From Smittium mucronatum (taxonomy: Eukaryota; Kickxellomycota; Harpellomycetes; Harpellales; Legeriomycetaceae), in contig LSSL01002852.1 in the NCBI GenBank assembly GCA_001953115.1, positions 1 to 14,222 on the forward strand: a stretch of DNA of 14,222 bases. Reading direction: 5' to 3'. A program made the translations under genes and the position numbers. This document shows, piece after piece, positions 8,601 to 14,222 of the stretch (its first letter is position 1; every line of letters starts with the position of its first letter). The notes beneath the pieces are model-generated. The model saw only the letters and a program-made list of their open reading frames with translations. It made no database searches and was not told where the DNA came from.

Positions 8601-10124
8601 ATTTATTTCCTAATTTTTAACTCAACGGAAATCCAATTTCTAAATCTATAAAATCCAGATTGAGCTAGTTGATTATATTTCGGGGGATTAATTGTTTCGA
8701 AATATTGTTTGTATAAATAAGATCTCAATATATTTACTACAGAATGGGTCAACCTTTTCATAATAAGCGATGGAAAAGATAATAATACCATTGAGCAGTC
8801 GATATGAGATTAAATCTATTAAAAATTTTATTTCATACATAAAAATCTTATAAATTCTGGGATATCACTTTATGATAGCAAGACCGTTTTACAAAATAAT
8901 TTAAGACGTTAAAATGGATTAAAAAAGTTATGATTCGCCTAAACTCTTTCCAATGTCTTACTCAGTACCATGGCTGTTCGTACACAACCATCTCGTGTAC
9001 TTTTTTTGGTTATCGTTTTTATAAATAAGATGATGCCAACAAGTGAAATTTATGTACTTTTTAAAATTATGCATGAAAAAAATTGAATCTGTATATTTTC
9101 TATCTATTAGTCAATAGGCATATGAAATGTCCGGTATGGAGATTTGTAGTGTACCAATAGTCCTGACACTTCCTTAATCATATTTGGTTTATGTTTGTCT
9201 TGAAGTATATTGGTTCATTCGAATGAGATAATGAAATCATCGGCTAATAATATTAAATGAAAATAAAGAATATGATTTAGGGTTTCATTGAATTCAAAGC
9301 ACAATTCAATTTTGATTCTTGGACTTACATTGATAAATGACTAATGATTCTATTGAAATTATCAGTTTTTACTTTCGTGTATTTCAATAAAACTGATCAA
9401 GTGATTTTTTTTGGGAGTAAAATGAATATATATTACTTAATTTTCAAGGGGTAGTTAAGAAAATTCCTAATTTTTTACGTAAAAAAAATACGTATGTGAG
9501 GTCCAACTCCGTAATTAATTTGAAGATTATACGTAATCCTTTACGGAATTTAATTTTCTAGATAAAACAACGAAAAATTTCATTTAAAAGTTTTTAGATT
9601 TTTTTTTTCATAAATAATAATCCAATCAACAGTTGTATAGTTATTTTTAATAATAATTTTTATTTATCTTCACCAATAAGAAGCGTATTTTTTATGAAGT
9701 TTGAAACATAATTTTTCTATTATTTTATAAACTAGTTCGTTCTACTTTCATCGATTTGCTGAATTCGAAAGAGGCGTTTTTTGCTAGCTCTTTCGTGACT
9801 GGTAGAATAAATTCTTATATAGTTTCTGCTAATTTCCACGTTTTTTTATATTTACGGCTATGATAGATTTCCGTTATATTGCAAACGTGATTCTCATTAT
9901 TAAATGAGATTTCTGTGCCATTTTTCATAAAGATTTTCAGCCCATAAAGCATTTCATCATATTAATTTGTTCAAATTTGCAATTGACCAATGTCAATTTG
10001 GCACAAGACTCTTGACCTTAATTCACACAGGATATACATCCCGACCTTTTATCCGCCGATACTTTCAGTTATTTTACTTTATTTGGATCATGCTTGAACA
10101 AAATTCCATATTAAACTTGCAGGA
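5631..10124. other. AT-rich gene-free region, middle part
   Basis: About 4.5 kb of AT-rich sequence contains no ORF with recognisable domains. The longest ATG-started frames here, such as 6167-6382 (plus) and 8603-8791 (minus), are rich in Ile, Phe, Lys and Asn and show no motif, as expected of translated AT-rich noise. Slightly GC-richer islands occur near 7130-7230, 8940-9000 and 9990-10080 but do not give a convincing gene. Minor hairpins are GTACAC/GTGTAC at 8980-9000 and CGAAAGAG/CTCTTTCG at 9766-9795. No tRNA B-box, rRNA or repeat array was recognised. Confidence 0.6.
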
Positions 10125-10132
10125 TATATGAA
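10125..10132. repeat. Left copy of a candidate 8-bp target-site duplication
   Basis: TATATGAA immediately precedes the left terminal repeat; ATTATGAA immediately follows the right one. Six of eight positions agree, including the shared TATGAA. Target duplications of about 8 bp are typical of hAT-type elements and those of 8-11 bp of Mutator-like elements, so this fits an insertion, but the imperfect match in AT-rich DNA leaves it uncertain. Confidence 0.4.
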
Positions 10133-10423
10133 GGTTAAATAGTAAATTTCGACTATATTGATAAAGATTAGAATATTTTAAGCTGAATCGACTAAATTGG
10201 ACCGAATTCTACAAATTAAGCGATTTTCGACTAGTATGAAAATTTAGCCAATAATTTCATTTAATTATTAAGCCATTTTCAACTAATTTTATCTGAATTA
10301 GGCAACCAATGCAATTGGTGCATTTGAATTGAACAAAAAAATTGTATTGGCTATTCTTTAATTAAGTCGAAATGAAATGTTTTTCAAGCATCTTACTAAT
10401 TTTATAGATATTAGTTATATTTA
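10133..10423 (+). repeat. Left terminal inverted repeat
   Basis: This arm matches the inverse complement of 11290-11581. From 10235 to 10417 (183 bp) I find no mismatch with 11296-11478; differences are concentrated in the outer 100 bp (several substitutions and one 1-bp indel near 10207-10211) and at the extreme inner end. It contains TCGACTA at 10149-10155, 10188-10194 and 10227-10233, a degenerate copy near 10207, TCAACTA at 10279-10285, and an opposite-strand version at 10364-10370. Confidence 0.9.
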
Positions 10424-11289
10424 AGTGAAATCTATCAATTGAGAAAATGGATCTATTAGAAATATGTTCCTGTATATTGAAAAGTTTAGGAGTTTTTTAA
10501 AAAGTATACCAATACATTAATCAATTCAAGATTTTTAGATTTAATGAGTTCATATCAAAATAATTTAACGTTCTGGGCTTATGAGAAACATATTTTTATA
10601 AAGTTTATATATTAAATTCAAAATTTTAAAGATAGTTTATTTTGAGTTACTGAATTAGATTTTGAAATTAGTAGCTTATATTAGAATGGAATTGAAAATT
10701 TATCCTTAAGCCAAATGTTTCCAAAAAGCCGTAATCTTATCTATATCATTATTAGATCTTTATTGTGTGACCAAAGTTTTAATAATCCAAGCCGAATTCT
10801 ATTTGGTGTACAGATTTAAAGGGAATCCCTTTTTTATTTTTTCTACCATGGAAAAATATTTTTTAACCTTTTTTTTATCTTCTACCATTAATAGAATTTT
10901 TTTATCTCATTTATTAAAACTATCTACTGTGTCTTAGTTTTTTTTTTGGGAACCATCTCTATGTTAATAAAATTTAAAAATGTTTAATTAAAGGTAACTT
11001 TCAAGTAAATAAATTAAAAAACATAATTCTATCACAGATTATATCAATGAAATGAGCAAGACATAAATTTTTGGTAGAAATTATGATTATATATTACAAA
11101 GCAGAAAATTTTAGACATATCGATATTCTCTACGTAAATTGGTGATTTTAACTCCTTTTGATATAAACATAAAACACCGAAAACCATTATTCACTATATG
11201 GATCGGTTTATTTTCAAAAAAGTCCAAAGTTTTAAATATACGAGATTTTAAAATAAAAAAATAAAATTTCTAGATTAATAAGTTGTGTA
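10424..11289. other. Non-coding core of the inverted-repeat element
   Basis: About 866 bp of AT-rich sequence lies between the two arms. It has no ORF of useful length on either strand and no transposase motif that I can see. Long T-runs occur at about 10850-10950. Whether the core derives from a deleted autonomous element or from captured host sequence cannot be told from this window. Confidence 0.7.
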
Positions 11290-11581
11290 TAAACGTAACT
11301 AATATCTATAAAATTAGTAAGATGCTTGAAAAACATTTCATTTCGACTTAATTAAAGAATAGCCAATACAATTTTTTTGTTCAATTCAAATGCACCAATT
11401 GCATTGGTTGCCTAATTCAGATAAAATTAGTTGAAAATGGCTTAATAATTAAATGAAATTATTGGCTAAATTTTCATATTAGTCGAAAATCGCTTAATTT
11501 AGTCGAATTCGGTCCAATTTAGTCGATTCCGCTTAAAATATTCTAATCTTAATCAATATAGTCGAAATTTATTAGCTAACC
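11290..11581 (-). repeat. Right terminal inverted repeat
   Basis: This is the inverse complement of the left arm, 292 bp against 291. In its own orientation it carries TAGTCGA at 11480-11486, 11500-11506, 11520-11526 and 11559-11565, so the motif spacing is 20, 20 and 39 bp. It retains the copy that is degenerate in the left arm, suggesting that the right arm is closer to the ancestral sequence in its outer part. Confidence 0.9.
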
Positions 11582-11589
11582 ATTATGAA
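11582..11589. repeat. Right copy of a candidate 8-bp target-site duplication
   Basis: ATTATGAA follows the right terminal repeat directly and agrees with the left flank TATATGAA at six of eight positions. See the left copy for the interpretation and its uncertainty. Confidence 0.4.
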
Positions 11590-14222
11590 TTCTTTTTAAA
11601 AAATAATGCAAAAAATTCATATGTTTTCAATACCAAATAACTATAGTAAATTCAAAATCTAGTAATTATGCCGATTTTTTGTTTTCGAATTTTACAAAAG
11701 CAAAAAGATCCCATGAAAATTCCAGCTGCTTCAAATATAAATATCGACAACTTATTTTAAAAAAATTTGTTCGATTGATTTTATTTAAATGCAATAATTT
11801 GGTGAAATTTTCTTTAAAAAAATTTATTTGAAGAAACTCCAACTAAGCCAACTCAAGTTTCCAAAGTTAGATTAAAAAGTGGTTGCAAATAAATGTTTTT
11901 GAAATGAAATGACTCTTTTCAATCTTTTGAAAATCAAAGAATGAAAGGAATCTTGTCTCTGTGAGATGTAAGTATAAATTAAAAATTGATGTATTTTTGC
12001 TTAAGGAAAATGTCGAATCAGTATGAATATTGGTCAAAAAAATGTTGCAGTGGCTTCAACCAAGCTCTTTGGGACGAGCCATATTATAAAATAAAGCTAT
12101 ATACTCTCTGTTTTTTGTTATTTATTTGTTTTAATGAAAACTTCTAAATGTATTCAGTCGGCCACTTTTCTTTCATTTATATGAAGTTTGAAGGGAAAAA
12201 ACGCAATCTGTGGTTGTTCCTTGGTTTAGAGTATTGTAAGTAAGAATTTAAAATACAAGGATATTTTATAATTTGATGCTTTAAAAATAACGAAAATTAA
12301 AATTTAATGTTCTCTTTTGCATCTATCTTTATAAAAAAATCTTGAGAAAATTTTTTCAATAAATTTCCTTCTCCAAAAAAAAAATGAGTATTTTGTACAA
12401 AAAAAAAAGATTTCTGCTCATAATTTATTATAACCGATGAAGAGAGACCTTTAGATCACCTTCTATAACAAACAAAAATTATGATCAATATAATTTCGGG
12501 TCACTACAAATATCTACTTGATAGTATTTTTGTCCTAAATGGAGTTTCATAAAACCATAAATTTTTTTATACGGAATGATGAGGTGTTTAATTTAAAAGG
12601 CAATAATATGGTTTAAACTTAGTAAATCGGTTAAAACAACCATATCCCCGGTTTTAAGCATAAATTTTTGGGTTTTCTCCTACTGGGAAATTAGGAGTTT
12701 ATAGAAAGGGTTTTGTAATTTTTTTTTTTATTTCATTAATAACCAAACAAATAAATCTCGAAACACAGATCGTCAGATATAAACTTTATTATGGCCATAA
12801 ATCTTTATAAAATATGTTCACAGCTTAGATTCCACTATAAAAAACTAATATAAGTTCAGCGATAAATATTTACTGAAGCTAACTACCAATAAAATTCTAA
12901 AACAAAAAAATTTTGATAGATAAAATAATTCATTAATATTTATTTAAAAAATGTTGATAAAATTTGAAACAACTATGAAAGATAATTTCTTGTCAATCTG
13001 ATTCGATGATTCATTTACTAAAAACAATTAAAATTTAATTAATTAAAGCTTCATTTTAAGGCCAAGATTTTTTATCCTGGCTAAAAAATTGGTTAAATAT
13101 TATTTTATTTTAAGAAAAAAATCAATAAAAGCTGGAAGTAATTCTGGCTTTAATAAAATTTCAATATTTTTCTAATATGATTTATTTTGAAATTTCAATT
13201 TTTCAAGACCCAAAAAGTTTTTATCTAAAATTTTCAGCATTTTAAAGTTATATAAATATAAATTTTTTGATGAATAGGTGTTTTCTCTCAAAAAGAATCT
13301 TAAAAATGTGTGGAAGGAAACAAAAGCCTGGAAATTACCCATAAGCTTAGTTGATTTCAGGAAAAAGATGGAAATTAATTTTATAGATCTACCAAATCGA
13401 AAATGGAATTACTGATAAACTGGGAATCTAAAAAAATAGTCAGAAAGTGCCTTAATTTTAAGTTCCATTTTAATTCTAACCAATATTTAACCAGTAAAAA
13501 CAGCATTAATACCATATTTTAAAAAGAAACTAATATTTTCCAGCAGAATATAAAAATGAATTTTTTTTCTGTATTTTTGGATAAAATTGCGAGATATTCA
13601 TTTATCGGTATGATAAAAAATCGCATTTTTCAGTTTTCAAAGAAAAAAAATGACCCTGAGGTCAACCAAACAATGCCGGTCGCTATTTAGATGTTTTTTT
13701 CTTATGAAAAAAATTAAGTTTTAATTCAGAACTATATCAATCATTCACGATAAAAACATAATTCGCAAAAAAAGGAGTCAAACTATTTTTCTTTTTCTTT
13801 CTGTTACTAATCAATTTCCCTCTAAACCATCCCTCATCTCTAAAATATGAGCTCTATAAAAGCAATATCTCACTGTTAAATTGGGAATCTATATTACATT
13901 ACATGAAAATTTATTTTTCACAATTCAAAAAAAATAACGGAAAAAATAATTTAGAAAGCAAAAGTATTTTCTTTTACAATCATTGTAATTATAACAATAA
14001 AATAATTTTTGAATATAAATCAAAGTAAAAAAATTCCAAAAACGTACCTGAAGTTTTTTATGGTGGTTCACACTTTAAAAATTTTATTGAGATGTTCTCA
14101 AGTCTCTTTTATAACTTGAAAAATCCAAGAGATTTTTAGTATCGAAATATTTTTCTGATGGACTTGTTAAGTCGTTAGTAATTTCCTGAAAATTATTTTT
14201 TAGAAAATAACCATTTCAATTC
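11590..14222. other. AT-rich gene-free region, right part
   Basis: No gene can be supported in this last 2.6 kb. Several short open stretches have a somewhat less biased composition than their surroundings: 12010-12147 (plus, 45 codons from an ATG), 13278-13415 (plus, 45 codons without an ATG start) and 14084-14185 (minus, 34 codons behind a TTTTCAG). They are listed in the findings as possible exon remnants but are within chance length. A pair of overlapping short stems (ATATGGTT/AACCATAT at 12606-12645 and TTAAAAC/GTTTTAA at 12631-12657) is present. No transposon ends, tRNA or repeat arrays were recognised. Confidence 0.55.

Larger units (their letters stand above)
10133..11581. mobile_element. 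Non-autonomous DNA transposon with ~291-bp terminal inverted repeats
   Basis: The segment is bounded by two long inverted copies, 10133-10423 and 11290-11581, both starting GGTTA at the outside and both running inward through the same sequence. The core (10424-11289) has no ORF, so the element cannot encode a transposase and would depend on one supplied elsewhere. Long arms, a small non-coding core and short flanking direct repeats define MITE or foldback-type cut-and-paste elements. The superfamily is not settled: Mutator-like elements often have arms this long, while an 8-bp target duplication would suit hAT or P elements as well. No similarity to the LINE at the left end is evident apart from a short TTAGCCAATAA shared word that could be coincidental. 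Confidence 0.85.

Noticed and set aside
8603..8791. Minus-strand ORF of 62 codons
   Set aside because: No recognisable motif; chance-length frame in AT-rich DNA.
8980..9007. GTACAC/GTGTAC stem followed by a run of T, resembling a bacterial terminator
   Set aside because: The window is eukaryotic, there is no gene upstream, and T-runs are everywhere in this sequence.
7405..9687. A 16-bp word (7405-7420 and 9672-9687) repeated with one mismatch
   Set aside because: At this base composition many such near-repeats are expected by chance in 11 kb, and the flanks do not extend the match.
9931..10131. 66-codon open stretch on the plus strand, ending next to the transposon
   Set aside because: It lacks an early start codon, and several frames of this length are expected by chance in about 11 kb. 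Its end at the transposon border appears coincidental.
3334..14222. Search by eye for tRNA B-boxes, rRNA and CRISPR-like spaced repeats
   Set aside because: No GGTTCRA-type box with a matching acceptor stem and no regularly spaced direct repeats were found; the eukaryotic context also argues against CRISPR.

Overview
The window looks like eukaryotic nuclear DNA, most likely from an AT-rich fungus. It holds one long intron-less gene for a secreted glycoside hydrolase and part of a non-LTR retrotransposon. It also holds a palindromic DNA transposon and about 10.9 kb of very AT-rich sequence with no convincing gene. There are no bacterial-style operons or ribosome binding sites, and no tRNA or rRNA that I can recognise. 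The glycosidase resembles the 'lysosomal beta-glucosidase' type of GH3 known from Dictyostelium, oomycetes and early-diverging fungi. Together with the base composition this makes an early-diverging fungus (for example a Kickxellomycotina/Harpellales-like lineage) a reasonable guess, but that is inference only.

Layout. Positions 1-281 (minus strand) carry the first 93 codons of a LINE-type endonuclease/reverse transcriptase ORF, cut by the window edge. Its upstream side (about 282-790) is a non-coding, tandemly repeated, GA-rich leader with CCAAT-like boxes in each unit. Positions 889-3333 (minus strand) encode an 814-residue GH3 beta-glucosidase-like protein with a likely signal peptide, a candidate TATA box upstream and an AATAAA downstream. 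Both genes read leftward, so the retrotransposon lies just downstream of the hydrolase in the same orientation.

Positions 3441-14222 are AT-rich and essentially gene-free. The one strong structure there is 10133-11581, a 1.45 kb element with about 291-bp, nearly identical terminal inverted repeats around a non-coding core of 866 bp. It is bordered by an imperfect 8-bp direct repeat, and its arms carry a TCGACTA motif at roughly 20-bp spacing. I read it as a non-autonomous cut-and-paste (MITE or foldback-like) transposon of a family I cannot name. Weaker items in the desert are a possible tiny spliced gene near 4192-4447, a nested hairpin near 5345-5626 and a possible terminal exon at the right edge (14084-14185, minus).

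Nothing suggests that these parts act together as a system. The picture is a single secreted carbohydrate-active enzyme gene in a transposon-rich, AT-rich intergenic landscape.
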